Under the pieces are notes generated by a model that saw only the letters and a list, made by a program, of their open reading frames with translations, made no database searches and was not told the origin of the DNA. A DNA stretch of 64,000 nucleotides from Antedon bifida (taxonomy: Eukaryota > Echinodermata > Crinoidea > Comatulida > Antedonidae). The position numbers and the translations under genes are program-made. Each line of letters starts with the position of its first letter. Positions within the stretch are counted from its first letter, which is position 1. Positions 47,394 through 61,571 of this stretch are shown piece by piece. Location of the stretch: positions 13,394,501 to 13,458,500 of the forward strand of contig OY727094.1 of assembly GCA_963402885.1 (NCBI GenBank), in the 5' to 3' direction.

Positions 47394-48925
47394 TTTTTCT
47401 GTATTATTCTTCTTTTTTTCTGTCATTTTTGTGCAGAGCGTATCTCTAAAACGTGTAAAGTTAACATTTTATAACTTTGTCAACATATGGGCAATCACGT
47501 GAAGTTGTGCTTTCCTATAATTGAATGACGTCAGAGTTGCGCAACATGACTTACGCGCGTTTTTATGAATTTCGCGTATTTAACATAGATCGAAAACCAT
47601 ATAACAATTTAAATTGAAACTTAGCAAAAGTCTAATTTATATCGTGCGCTAACTTTTTGTGCACTAAAAATGACATGTTTTACACGAAGTTACGCGCGCA
47701 CACGCGTTTAAAATTTTACAATGCGAAAAATCAATTTCTAATCAACTTTCTACGCGTTTCATGTCATTTTGAGCATGTCAAAAATTCCCACACGTGCGCA
47801 AATTTTTACGCGCGTGGTGCACACGTAGCGTTAAAAACGTCATTTTTTCGAGTGATTTATGTTTTTCCAGCCTTTTCTAGTAATTTTACCAACTTTTAAA
47901 CAATTTCGACTTTAAATTACGTCATACGAGCACGTAGAATATGATAATTTGCGCGCTTTTTTGATAAAAAACTTCAAAAATTCGTCAAAATTAAGCCTTT
48001 TTTTAAACAATCGTAGTTTTTAAACTAAACGGTAAAAATTATTTTTATTAAACATTCTGGAAGTTGATGAGTTGTAGATATCAGATCATGCATTAATTTG
48101 GCTAACTGGACATTGTGACGTCATCGTATGGCCACGCAAATATGAAATTTAGGATTTTTGTATCTTTCGTCATAACTCCTCACATTTAATAGAGCGCATC
48201 TCCACTTATCCGTTTTCCATTTTCACCCCGATTTTGATATTGTCTAGGTCAATGAACTATCTTTAGCATGAGTTAAAAATATTTTAATTTTTATGACGTC
48301 ATCATGCCTAAAAATTTAAGTTACGTGTGGCATTAATTTCATCTTTACAGTAAATTTCAATCTGTTATAGCTCGTAAGAATAAAATGTGATAATCACGAT
48401 TAAAACGTTTTCTTGAAGCTATTGGATTGTAGATACAAAATCATGTGAAAATTTTGCCAATCGGATGTGGTGACGTCATCCTATGGCCAGTTAAATAAAA
48501 AAAGTCGTATTTTCATATTTTACGTCATAGTTCATCACATTTAAAAGAGCGCGCATCTATATTTTATGTATCCAAATTTCTTCTACACGCTAATATGTTG
48601 TTGCTGAGATAATATCCTTCCGAAATTATTATTTTAGTGTTTCATTTTGATACCGTCGCCATGTTAAAAAATGGAATAAATGGCGGGTCCCGTAATTTCA
48701 CCTATTCCACACTGTATGTAATATGTATACAGATTATACTGTTTATACTGTACTGTACTATATGACACAAAATTGACAGAATTCAGCACTAACAACGTAT
48801 CATATTCTTCAGATCAGGTCATATGCCATAATTTTTTTCTGTGTGCAAAATTCTAACGTATGACGTGCACGTGGCGTTTGTCGTGCGGATAACTAACTCG
48901 TCAAAGTGACGAGTTTCATGTCTAG
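47394..48925 (+). mobile_element. Family-1 body E7' (head H8)
   Basis: Starts TTTTTCTGTATTATTC, identical over the first ~430 bp to E7. CTAG at 48922-48925. Confidence 0.85.
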
Positions 48926-50504
48926 TTAGTTATCCGCTTAGTAGCGGATAACTCCTTGTGATTGTATTGGATCAATATTTTTCTGTATTATTCTTCTTTC
49001 TTTCCTTCCTTTTTGTGAGGAGCGTTTCTCTAAAATGGGTAAACATAACATTTCATAACTTTGTCAACACATGGGCATTTACGTGAAGTTGTGCACCTCC
49101 TATTTTGAATGACGTCAGAGTTGCGCAACGTGACTTACGCGCGATTTTATGATTTTTTATGATTGATCATAGCTTAAAAACCAAGCGTAATTTTTTTTTT
49201 ACCCTTTATGAAAATTTAAGTCATATCAAGGGCAAAAATGGCGTGTTTTACAAGAAGTTACGCGCGCACGCGCATTTAAAATTTTAAAATGCGCAAAATT
49301 AATTTCGAATCAACTTTTTACGCCATTCATGACATTTTGCGCATGTCAAAATTTCCCGCGCGCGCGAACAATTTTACGCGTGCAGTGCGCACGCAGCATG
49401 AAAATCATGTTTTTTTCTATTAAATTGTGATTTTCCAGCCTTTCCTAGTCATTTTTAAAAAGATTGACATCATTTCAAATTAAAATGACGTCATACGTAC
49501 ACGTTGATTTAGACCATTTGCATGCGTTTTAGTTGCAAAAGTTACAAAATATTGTCAAAATTATGCCTATTTTGAATCTATTATAGCTCCTCAGGATCAA
49601 CCGTTACCCCCGAGTTTTTTAACTTAATATGTAAGCAGATATGTTGTAGATATGAATTCATGCAGAATTTTTTCCTTACGGATGTTGTGACGTCATCGTA
49701 TGGCCACACAAATGTAAAAAATAGGATTTTTGTCTCTTTCGTTATTGCTCATCACATTCAATGGAGCGCATCACGCTTATCCGTCTTCCATTTTCTCCGA
49801 GATTTTAATATTATCTAGGTCAATCAATTTTCTTTCGCATGAGTTAAAAATATTTTAATTTTTATAACGTCATCATGCCTAAAAATTTAAATTACGTGGG
49901 TCATTAATTTTATCTTTACAGTAAATTTTAATCTGTTATAGCTCGTAAGAATAAAATGTGATAATCACGATTAAAACGTTTTCTGGAAGCTATTGGATTG
50001 TAGATACGAATTCATGTGAACATTTTGTCAATCAGATGTTGTGACGTCATCATATGACAAGTTTAATTAAAAAGGTCAAATTTTCATATTTTGCGTAATA
50101 GTTCATCACATTTAAAAGGGTGCGCATCTATATTTTATGTATTCAAATTTCTTCTACACGTTAATATGTTGTTCCTGAGATAATTTCCTTCTGAAATTGC
50201 TATCCAATCTATATTGTTTCATTTTGATACCGTCGCCATGTTAAAAATTGGAATAAATGGCGGGTCCCGTAATTTCACCTATTCTACACTGTATGTAATA
50301 TGTATACAGATTATACTGTTTGCATGTATATGCTATATGACACAAAATTGACAGAATTCAGCACTAACAGCATATCATATTCTTCAGTTCTTGTCATAAT
50401 GCCATAATCTTTATCTGTGTGCAATATTCCAACGTATGATGTGAACGTGGCGTTTGTCGTGGTGCGGATAACTAACTCGTCAAAGTGACGAGTTTCATGT
50501 CTAG
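48926..50504 (+). mobile_element. Complete family-1 element E9
   Basis: Head loop TTAGTA, tail TTGTGATTGTATTGGATC running uninterrupted into TTCTTCTTTCTTTCC. CTAG 50501-50504. It supplies the reference for pairing H3 with E4. It lacks the AACTTTTAGTTAAC segment present in related copies (near 49234). Confidence 0.85.
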
Positions 50505-52085
50505 TTAGTTATCCGCTTAGTAGCGGATAACTCCTTGTAACTGTATGAAATCATCTTTTTTTTCTGTATTATTCTTTCTTTCTGTCAATTTTGTGTCTCG
50601 CGTATCTCAAAAACTTGTAAACAAAACATTTTATAACTTTGTCAACATGTGGGCATTCACGTGAAATTGTGCACCTCCTATTGTGAATGACGTCAGAATT
50701 GCGCAACGTGATTTACGCGCGTTTTAACGAATTTCGCGTATTTAACATAGGTCGAAAACCATATAGCAATTTAAATTGAAACTTAACAAAAGTTTAATTT
50801 AAATCTTGCGCTAACTGACTGTGGAAAAAAAATGGCATGTTTCACACGAAGTTACGCGCGCACGGGCGTTTAAAATTTAAAAATGCGAAAAATCAATTTC
50901 TAATCAACTTTCTACGAGTTTCATGTCATTTTGAGCATGTCAAAAATTCCCACGCGCGCGCATATTTTTACTCGCACGGTGCGCACGTAGCGTTGAAAAT
51001 AAAAATTTTTCGCGTGATTCATGTTTTTCCAGCCTTTTCTAGTAATTTTACCAACTTTTGAACAATTTTGACCTAAAATTACGTCATACGGGCACATCCA
51101 ATTGGATAATTTACGTGCGTTTTTGATGAAAAAGTTCAAAAATTTGTCAAAATTCGTCAAAATTATGCCTTTTTTTAAACATTCATAGATTCTAAACTAC
51201 AAGGTGAACTTTTTTTTAATTATATATTCTGGAAGTTGATGAGTTGTAGATAGGGAATCATGCATTAATATGGCTAATCGGACATTATAACGTCATCGTA
51301 TGGCCACGCGAATATAAAATATAGGATTTTTATATCTTTCGTCATAGCGCATCACATTTAATAGAGCGCATCTCCACTTATCCATTTTTTATTTTCACCC
51401 CCTATTTTGATATTTTCTTGGTGAATGAACTATCTTTCGCATGAGTTAAAAATATTTTAATTTTTATGACGTCATCATGTCTAAAAATGTAAATAACGTG
51501 GGTCAACTATTTTCATCTTTACAGTAACTTTCAATCTGTTATAGCTCGTCAGAATAAAACGTAATAATCATGATTAAAACGTTTTCTGGAAGCTATTGAA
51601 TTGTAGATACGAATTCATGTAAACATTTTGCCAATCGGATGTTGTGACGTCATCATATGGCCAGTTGAATAAAAAAAGTCGTATTTTCATATTTTGCGTA
51701 ATAGTTCATCACATTTAAAAGGGTGCGCATCTATATTTTACGTATTCAAATTTCTTCTACACGTTTATATGTTGTTCCTGAGATAATTTCCTTCTGAAAT
51801 TGCTATCTAAGTGTTTCATTTTGATACCGTCGCCATGTTAAAAATTGGAATAAATGGCGGGTCCCGTAATTTCACCTATTCTACACTGTATGTAATATGT
51901 ATACAGATTATACTGTTTGCACACAAAATTGACAGAATTCAGCACTAACAGCATATCATATTCTTCAGTTCTTGTCATAATGCCATAATCTTTATCTGTG
52001 TGCAATATTCCAACGTATGACGTGCACGTGGCGTTTGTCGTGGTGCGGATAACTAACTCGTCAATGTGACGAGTTTCATGTCTAG
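50505..52085 (+). mobile_element. Complete family-1 element E10
   Basis: Head loop TTAGTA, tail TTGTAACTGTATGAAATC. A diverged subtype with several CpG losses. CTAG 52082-52085. Near its 3' end the TGTATATGCTATATG segment is deleted (51919). Confidence 0.85.
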
Positions 52086-53671
52086 TTAGTTATCCGCATT
52101 CAGCGGATAACTCCTTGGAACTGTCCTGTTTCATCTTTTTTTTTTCTGTATTCTTCTTTCTTTCCGTCATTTTTGTGCAGAGCGTATCTCTAAAACGTGT
52201 ACAGTTAACATTCCATAACTTTGTCAACATATGGACATTCACGTGAAGTTGTGCACCTTTTATTGTGAATGACGTCAGAGTTGCGCAACGTGACTTACGC
52301 GCGTTTTTACGTTTTTCGCGTATTTAACATAGATCGAAAACCATATAACAATTTCAAATGAAACTTAGCAAAAGTTTAATTTATATCATGCGCTAACTTT
52401 CTGTGGACACAAAATGACATGTTTCACACGAAATTACGCGCGCACGCGCGTTTAAAATTTCAAATTGCGAAAAATCAATTACTAATCAACTTTCTACGCG
52501 TTTCATGTCATTTTAAGCATGTCAAAAATTCCCAGGCGCGCGCAATTTTTTTACGCATGCGTGCGCACGTAGCGCAAAAAAACTTTTTTTTTCGCGTGAT
52601 TTATGTTTTTCCAGCCTTTTTCTAGTAATTTTACAAACTTTTAAACAATTTCGACTTAAAATCACGTCATACGGGCACGTAGAATTGGATAATTTTCGCG
52701 AGTTTTTGATGAAAAAGTTAAAAAATTCGTCAAAATTTGTCAAAATTATGCCTTTTTTTAAACAGTCGTAATTTCTAAACTGGACGGTCAACTTTTTGTG
52801 GATGACATATTCTTGAAGTTGATGAGTTGTAGATATCGGATCATGTATTAATATGGTTAACCGGACATTGTGACGTCATCGTATGGCCACGCGAATATAA
52901 AATTTAGGATTTTTGTATCTTTCTTCATAGCTCATCACATTTAATAGAGCGCATCTCTACTTATCCGTTTTCCATTTTCACCCCGATTTTGATACTGTCT
53001 AGGTCAATCAACTATCTTTCGCATGAGTTAAAAATATTTTAATTTTTATGACGTCATCATGTCTAAAAATGTAAATAACCTTGGTCACATATTTTCATCT
53101 TTACAGTAAATTTTAATCTGTTATAGCTCGTCAGAATAAAAAGTGATAATCATGATTACAACGTTTTCTGGAAGCTATTGGATTGTAGATACGAATTCAT
53201 GTAAACATTTTGCCAATCGGATGTTGTGACGTCATCATATGGCCAGCTGAATAAAAAAAGTCGTATTTTCATATTTTGCGTAATAGTTCATCACATTTAA
53301 AAGAGCGCGCATCAATATTTTACGTATTTAAATTTCTTCTACACATTAATATGTGGTTGCTGATATAATTCCTTCCGAATTTGCTATCTTAGTGTTTCAT
53401 TTTGATACCGTCGCCATGTTAAAAATTGAAATAAATAGCGGGTCCCGTAATTTCACCTATTCTACACTGTATGTGATATGTATACAGATTATACTGTGTA
53501 TACTATATGACACAAAATATACAGCATTCAGCACTAACAACACATCATATTCTTCAGTTCAGGTAATAATGCCATAATCTTTTTCTGTGTGCAATATTCC
53601 AACGTATGACGTGCATGTGGCGTTTGTCGTGCGGATAACTAACTCGTCAAAGTGACGAGTTTCATGTCTAG
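52086..53671 (+). mobile_element. Complete family-1 element E11
   Basis: Head loop ATTCA, tail TTGGAACTGTCC, T tract. CTAG 53668-53671. Confidence 0.85.
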
Positions 53672-55276
53672 TTAGTTATCCGCATTCAGCGGATAACTCC
53701 TTGTAACTGTCCTGTTTCATCATCTTTTTTTTTTTTTTTTTTCTGTATTCTTCTTTCTTTCTGTCATTTTTGTGTCATGCGTAACTCAAAAACGTGTAAA
53801 CATAACATTTTATAACTTTGTCAACATGTGGGCATTCACGTGAAGTTGTGCACCCGCTATTGTGAATGACGTCAGAGTTGCGCAACGTGACTTACGCGCG
53901 TTTTTATGAATTTCGCGTATTTAACATAGATCGAAAACCATATAACATTTTAATTTGAAACTTAGAAAAAGTTTAAGTTATATCTTGCGCTAACTGACTG
54001 TGGGAAAAAATGGCATCTTTCACACGAAGTTACGCGCGCACGCGCGTTTAAAATTTTAAAATGCGAAAAATCAATTTCTAATCAACTTTCTACGCGTTTT
54101 ATGTCATTTTGAGCATGTCAAAAATTCCCACGCGCGCGCATATTTTTACGCGTGCGGTGCGCACGTAGCGTTGAAAACAATTTTTTTCGCGTGATTTATG
54201 TTTTTCCAGCCTTTTCTAGTAATTTTACCAACTTTTAAACAATTTCGACTTAAAATTAACGTCATACGAGCACGTCGAATTGGATAATTTACGTACGTTT
54301 TTTATGAAAAAGTTCAAAAATTCCTTAAAATTTGTCAAAATTATACCTTTTTTAAAACAGTCGTAGTTTCTAAACTAAACGGTAAAAGTTATTTTTATTA
54401 CGTATTCTGGAAGATGATGAGTTGTAGATATCGTATCATGCATCAATATTGCTAACAGGACATTGTGACGTCATCGTATGGCCATGCGAATATAAAATAT
54501 AGGATTTTTGTATCTTTCGTCATAGAGTATCACATTTAATAGAGCGCATCTCCACTTATCCGTTTTTCATTTTAACCCAGATTTTGATATTGTCCGGGTC
54601 AATCAACTACCTTTTGCATGGGTTAAAAATATTTTCATTTTTTTGACGTCATCATGTCTAAAAATGTAAATAACGTGGGTCACTTATTTTCATCTTTACA
54701 GTAACTTTCAATCTGTTATAGCTCATCAGAATAAAAAGCGGTAATCATGATTAAAACGTTTTCTGGAAGCTATTGGATTGTAGATACGAATTCATGTAAA
54801 CATTTTGCCAATCGGATGTTGTGACGTCATCATATGGCCAGTTGATTAAAAAAAGTCGTATTTTCATATTTTGCGTAATAGTTCATCACATTTAAAAGGG
54901 CGCGCATCTATATTTTACGTATTCAAATTTCTTCTACACGGTAATATGTTGTTGCTGAGATAATATCCTTCCGAAATTATTATTTTAGTGTTTCATTTTG
55001 ATACCGTCGCCATGTTAAAAAATGGAATAAATGGCGGGTCCCGTAATTTCACCTATTCTACACTGTATGTAATATGTATACAGATTATACTGTTTATACT
55101 GTATATACTATATGACACAAAATTGACAGAATTCAGCACTAACAACATATCATATTCTTCAGATCAGGTCATAATGCCATAATCTTTTTCTGTGTGCAAA
55201 ATTCTAACGTATGACGTGCACATGGCGTTTGTCGTGCGGATAACTAACTCGTCAAAGTGACGAGTTTCATGTCTAG
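53672..55276 (+). mobile_element. Complete family-1 element E12
   Basis: Head loop ATTCA with an 18-T tract then CTGTATTCTTC. CTAG 55273-55276. Close twin of headless E3, but with different neighbours, so the two are separate insertions rather than one duplicated block. Confidence 0.85.
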
Positions 55277-56795
55277 TTATTCTTCTTTCTTTCCCGGATT
55301 TTTGTGCGTCGCATATCCCCTATTGCTTGTGAATATATCTTTTGTATAACTTTGTCATTATATGGACATTTACCTGAAGTTGTGCACCTCCATATTTTTA
55401 ATGACGTTAGAATCGCGCAGCGTAAGTTACGCGCGATTTTATGAATTTCAATGATTGATCATAGATTATAAACCAAAAGTCATTTTGTTTTGACACTTAG
55501 TGAAAATTTAATTCATATCAAGTGCAAACTTTCTATGGATTAAAAATGACATGTTTCACAAGAAGTTACGCGCGCACGCGCATTTAAAATTTAAAAATGC
55601 GCAAAATTAATTTCTGATCAACTTTCTACGCTGATCATGACAATTTAAACATGTCAAAAATTCCCACGTGCGCGAAAAAAATTACGCGTAAGGTGCGCAC
55701 GGAGCATGAAAATCATGTGTTTTTTTCTTGAATTATGATTTTACAGCCTTTCTTAGTCATTTTAAAAAAGATTTACATCATTTCAAATTAAAATGACGTC
55801 ATACGAACACGTTGATTTAGACCATTTGCGCGCCATTTAGTTGCAAAAGTGACAAAATTTTGTCAAAATTATGCCTATTTTGAATCTATTATAGCTCCTC
55901 AGGATCAACCGTTACCCCCAATTTTTTTAATTTAATATAGAAGCAGATATGTTGTAGATATGAATTCATGCAGAATCTTTACCCCTCGGATGTTATGACG
56001 TCATCGTATGGCCACACGAATGTAAAATATTGGATTTTTGACTGTTTCGTTATTGCTCATTACATTAAATAGAGCGCATCTCGCTTATACGTATTCCATT
56101 TCCTCATATATTTTAATACTGTCTAGGTCAATCAACTATCTTTCGCATGAGTTAAAAATATTTTAATTTTTATGACGTCATCATGTCTAAAAATGTAAAT
56201 AACGTGTGTCACCTATTTTCATCTTTACAGTAAATTTCAATCTGTTATAACTCGTCAGAATAAAAAATGATAATCATGATTAAAACGTTTTCTGGAAGCT
56301 ATTGGATTGTAGATACAGATTCATGTGAATATTTTGCCAAACAGATGTTGTGACGTCATCATATGGCCAGTTGAATTCAAAAAGTCATATTTTCATCTCT
56401 TGCGTAAAAGTTCATTGCATTTAAACGAGAGCGCATCTCACTTTTACGTGCTCAAAATTCTTCAAATTTGTATTAATGTAATTATTTAGATAATTATCTT
56501 CAAAAATTGTTATCTTTATATGTCAATTTGATGACGTCATCTTGTTAATAATTGGATTTAAAAGATGGGTCTCGAAATTTCGTCTATGCTGCACTGTATA
56601 TAACATACAATGTATTCTGTAAATACTGTAATATGCTGTATGCTACAAAATAGGTACAATTCAGCACTGTAAACATATTTAATTCATGTCATAAGATGGT
56701 ATGATAATTGTCGGCGTTCATATATTTTAAACGTATGTGCATGTTGCGTTTGCGCGGATAACCCGAACTCGTCAAAGTGACGAGTTCAAATCTAG
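55277..56795 (+). mobile_element. Headless family-2 body E13 (head H7')
   Basis: Starts TTATTCTTCTTTCTTTCC, the exact sequence missing after H7'. CTAG 56792-56795. Confidence 0.8.
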
Positions 56796-58330
56796 TTTTC
56801 TGTATTATTCTTGGATCCTTCCTTCCTTTTTGTGAGTCGCGTTTCTCTAAAATGTGTAAACATAACATTTCATAACTTTGACAACATATGGGCATTTACG
56901 TGAAGTTGTGCACCTCCTATTTTTGAATGACGTCATAGTTGCGCAACGTGACTTACGCGCAATTTTATGAATTTCAATGATTGATTATAGATTAAAAACC
57001 AAAAGTCATTTAGTATTGACACTTTGACAACATTTAAGTCATATCAGGGGCAAACTTTCTACGGATTAAAAATGGCATGTTTCACAAGAAGTTACGCGCG
57101 CACGCGCATTTAAAATTTCAAAATGCGCAAAATTAATTTCTAATCAACTTTTTATGCGTTTCTTGTCATTTTGAGCATGTCAAAAATTCCCACCGGCGCG
57201 CAATTTTTTACGCACGCGGTGCGCACGTAGCGTTAAAAACATATTTTTTTCTCTTGAATTATATTTTTCAAGTCTTTCCTAGTAATTTTGAAAACAATTT
57301 AGACCTTTTCCAGTTTAAATAACGGCATACGAACACGTTGAATTAGACAATTCGTGCGCGTTTTTTATGAAAAAGCTTAAAAAATCGTCAAAATTATGTC
57401 TTTTTTTAAACAGTCATAGTTTCTAAAGTAAACCGTGAACCGTTTATTTTTATTACAAAATCTAGAAGTTGATGAGTTGTAGATATCGGATCATGCATCG
57501 ATAAGGCTAAAAAAACATTGTGACGTCATCGTATGGCCACACGAATGTAAAATATAGGATTTTTGTCTCTTTCGTTATTGCTCATCACATTCAATGGAGC
57601 GCATCACGCTTATCTGTATTCCTTTTTCTCCTAAATTTATATATTGTGTAGGTCAATCAACTTTCTTTAGCATGAGATAAAAATATTTTAATTTTTATGA
57701 CGTCATCATGCCTAAAAATTTTAATTACGAGAGTCATTAATTTCATCTTTACAGTAAATTTTAATCTGTAATAGCTCGTAAGAATAAAATGTGATAATCA
57801 CGATTAAAACGTTTTCTGGAAGCTATTGGATTGTAGATACGAATTCATGTAAACATTTTGCCAATCGGATGTTGTGACGTCATCATATGGCCAGTTGAAT
57901 AAAAAAAGTCGTATTTTCATATTTTGCGTAATAGTTCATCACATTTAAAAGGGTGCGCATCTATATTTTACGTATTCAAATTTCTTCTACACGTTAATAT
58001 GTTGTTCCTGAGATAATTTCCTCCAGAAATTGCTATTTAAGTGTTTCATTTTGATACCGTTGCCATGTTAAAAATTGGAATAAATGGCGAGTCCCGTAAT
58101 TTCACCTATTCTACACTGTATGTAATATGTATACAGATTATACTCTTTGCATGTATATACTATATGACACAAATTGACAGAATTCAGCACTAACAGCATA
58201 TCATATTCTTCAGTTCTTGTCATAATGCCATAATCTTTATCTGTGTGCAATATTCCAACGTATGACGTGCACGTGGCGTTTGTCGTTGTGCGGATAACTA
58301 ACTCGTCAAAGTGACGAGTTTCATGTCTAG
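56796..58330 (+). mobile_element. Headless family-1 body E14
   Basis: Starts TTTTCTGTATTATTC then TTGGATCCTTCC. Its body is mosaic: the first ~700 bp resemble the solitary 9167 copy, the rest resembles E9/E10. CTAG 58327-58330. Probably belongs to H6. Confidence 0.75.
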
Positions 58331-58389
58331 TTGGTTATCCGCAACTTAGTTGCGGATAACCCATGTGATTGTAAATATCTTTTTTTTCA
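58331..58389 (+). mobile_element. Solo family-2 head H9 (body at 61572)
   Basis: TTGGTTATCCGC hairpin, tail to TTTTTTTTCAT, interrupted by E15. The matching continuation CTTCTTCTTTG starts after the CTAG at 61571. Confidence 0.75.
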
Positions 58390-59978
58390 TTAGTTATCCG
58401 CTTAGTAGCGGATAACTCCTTGTGATTGTATTGGATCAATATTTTTCTGTATTATTCTTCTTTCTTTCCTTCCTTTTTGTGAGGAGCGTTTCTCTAAAAT
58501 GGGTAAACATAACATTTCATAACTTTGTCAACACATGGGCATTTACGTGAAGTTGTGCACCTCCTATTTTGAATGACGTCAGAGTTGCGCAACGTCACTT
58601 ACGCGCGATTTTATGATTTTTTATGATTGATCATAGCTTAAAAACCAAGCGTAATTTTTTTTTTACCCTTTATGAAAATTTAAGTCATATCAAGGGCAAA
58701 CTTTTAGTTAACTAAAAATGGCGTGTTTTACAAGAAGTTACGCGCGCATGCGCATTTAAAATTTTAAAATGCGCAAAATTAATTTCTAATCAACTTTTTA
58801 CGCCATTCATGACATTTTGCGCATGTCAAAATTTCCCGCGCGCGCGAACAATTTTACACGTGCAGTGCGCACGCAGCATGAAAATCATGTTTTTTTCTAT
58901 TAAATTGTGATTTTCCAGCCTTTTCTAGTCATTTTTAAAAAGATTGACATCATTTCAAATTAAAATGACGTCATACGTACACGTTGATTTAGACCATTTG
59001 CATGCGTTTTAGTTGCAAAAGTTACAAAATATTGTCAAAATTATGCCTATTTTGAATCTATTATAGCTCCTCAGGATCAACCGTTACCCCCGAGTTTTTT
59101 AACTTAATATGTAAGCAGATATGTTGTAGATATGAATTCATGCAGAATTTTTTCCTTACGGATGTTGTGACGTCATCGTATGGCCACACAAATGTAAAAA
59201 ATAGGATTTTTGTCTCTTTCGTTATTGCTCATCACATTCAATGGAGCGCATCACGCTTATCCGTCTTCCATTTTCTCCGAGATTTTAATATTATCTAGGT
59301 CAATCAATTTTCTTTCGCATGAGTTAAAAATATTTTAATTTTTATAACGTCATCATGCCTAAAAATTTAAATTACGTGGGTCATTAATTTTATCTTTACA
59401 GTAAATTTTAATCTGTTATAGCTCGTAAGAATAAAATGTGATAATCACAATTAAAACGTTTTCTGGAAGCTATTGGATTGTAGATACGAATTCATGTGAA
59501 CATTTTGTCAATCAGATGTTGTGACGTCATCATATGACAAGTTTAATTAAAAAGGTCAAATTTTCATATTTTGCGTAATAGTTCATCACATTTAAAAGGG
59601 TGCGCATCTATATTTTATGTATTCAAATTTCTTCTACACGTTAATATGTTGTTCCTGAGATAATTTCCTTCTGAAATTGCTATCCAAGTGTTTCATTTTG
59701 ATACCGTCGCCATGTTAAAAATTGGAATAAATGGCGGGTCCCGTAATTTCACCTATTCTACACTGTATGTAATATGTATACAGATTATACTGTTTGCATG
59801 TATATGCTATATGACACAAAATTGACAGAATTCAGCACTAACAGCATATCATATTCTTCAGTTCTTGTCATAATGCCATAATCTTTATCTGTGTGCAATA
59901 TTCCAACGTATGATGTGAACGTGGCGTTTGTCGTGGTGCGGATAACTAACTCGTCAAAGTGACGAGTTTCATGTCTAG
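58390..59978 (+). mobile_element. Complete family-1 element E15
   Basis: Same subtype as E9 and E4. Head loop TTAGTA. CTAG 59975-59978. Confidence 0.85.
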
Positions 59979-61571
59979 TTAGTTATCCGCTTAGTAGCGG
60001 ATAACTCCTTGTTATTGTAGTGGATCAATATTTTTTTTTTTCTGTATTATTCTTATTTCTTTCCCGTTTTTTTGTGGCTCACGTATCTCTAAAATGTGTA
60101 AACATAACATTTCATAACTTTTACAACATGTGGGCATTTACGTGAAGTTGTGCACCTCCTATTTTGAGTGACGTCAGAGTTGCGCAACGTGACTTACGCG
60201 CGATTTTATGATTTTTAATGATTGATTATAGCTTAAAAACCAAGCGTAATTTTTTTTTTACCCTTTATGAAAATTTAAGTCATATCAAGGGCAAACTTTT
60301 AGTTAACTAAAAATGGCGTGTTTTACAAGAAGTTACGCGCGCACGCGCATTTAAAATTTTAAAATGCGCAAAATTAATTTCTAATCAACTTTTTACGCCA
60401 TTCATGACATTTTGCGCATGTCAAAATTTCCCACGCGCGCGAACAATTTTACGCGTGCAGTGCGCACGCAGCATGAAAATCATGTTTTTTTCTATTAAAT
60501 TGTGATTTTCCAGCCTTTCCTAGTCATTTTTAAAAAGATTGACATCATTTCAAATTAAAATGACGTCATACGTACACGTTGATTTAGACCATTTGCATGC
60601 GTTTTAGTTGCAAAAGTTACAAAATATTGTCAAAATTATGCCTATTTTGAATCTATTATAGCTCCTCAGGATCAACCGTTACCCCCGAGTTTTTTAACTT
60701 AATATGTAAGCAGATATGTTGTAGATATGAATTCATGCAGAATTTTTTCCTTACGGATGTTGTGACGTCATCGTATGGCCACACAAATGCAAAAAATAGG
60801 ATTTTTGTCTCTTTCGTTATTGCTCATCACATTCAATGGAGCGCATTACGCTTATCCGTCTTCCATTTTCTCCGAGATTTTAATATTATCTAGGTCAATC
60901 AACTATCTTTCGCATGAGTTAAAAATATTTTGATTTTTATAACGTCATCATGCCTAAAAATTTAAATTACGGGGGTCATTAATTTTATCTTTACAGTAAA
61001 TTTTAATCTGTTATAGCTCATAAGAATAAAATGTGATAATCACGATTAAAACGTTTTCTGGAAGCTATTGGATTGTAGATACGAATTCATGTGAACATTT
61101 TGCCAATCAGATGTAGTGACGTCATCATATGGCCAGTTGAATAAAAAAAGTCGTATTTTCATATTTTGCGTCATAGTTCATCACATTTAAAAGAGCGCGC
61201 ATCTATATTTTACGTATCCAAATTTCTTCTACACGCTAATATGTTGTTGCTGAGATAATATCCTTCCGAAATTGTTATTTTAGTGTTTCATTTTGATACA
61301 GTCGCCATGTTAAAAAATGGAATAAATGGCGGGTCCCGTAATTTCACCTATTCTACACTGTATGTAATATGTATACAGATTATACTGTTTATACTGTATA
61401 TACTATATGACACAAAATTGACAGAATTCAGCACTAACAACATATCATATTCTTCAGATCAGGTCATAATGCCATAATCTTTTTCTGTGTGCAAAATTCC
61501 AACGTATGACGTGCACGTGGCGTTTGTCGTGCGGATAACTAACTCGTCAAAGTGACGAGTTTCATGTCTAG
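59979..61571 (+). mobile_element. Complete family-1 element E16
   Basis: Near-identical to E1, head included. CTAG 61568-61571. Confidence 0.85.

Larger units (their letters stand above)
43367..47826 (+). repeat. Segmental duplication, copy 2, carrying an insertion
   Basis: Repeats 40487-43366. After removal of element E8 (45814-47393) its length is 2,880 bp, the same as copy 1. The original sequence then continues at 47827 into the rest of the E7' body. Confidence 0.85.

Noticed and set aside
34536-61477. Recurring 64-codon ORFs (34536, 36126, 37669, 54988, 61283) with the same start
   Set aside because: They repeat because the elements repeat, cover the 3' subterminal region including terminal-signal sequence, show no coding bias, and are disrupted in sister copies.
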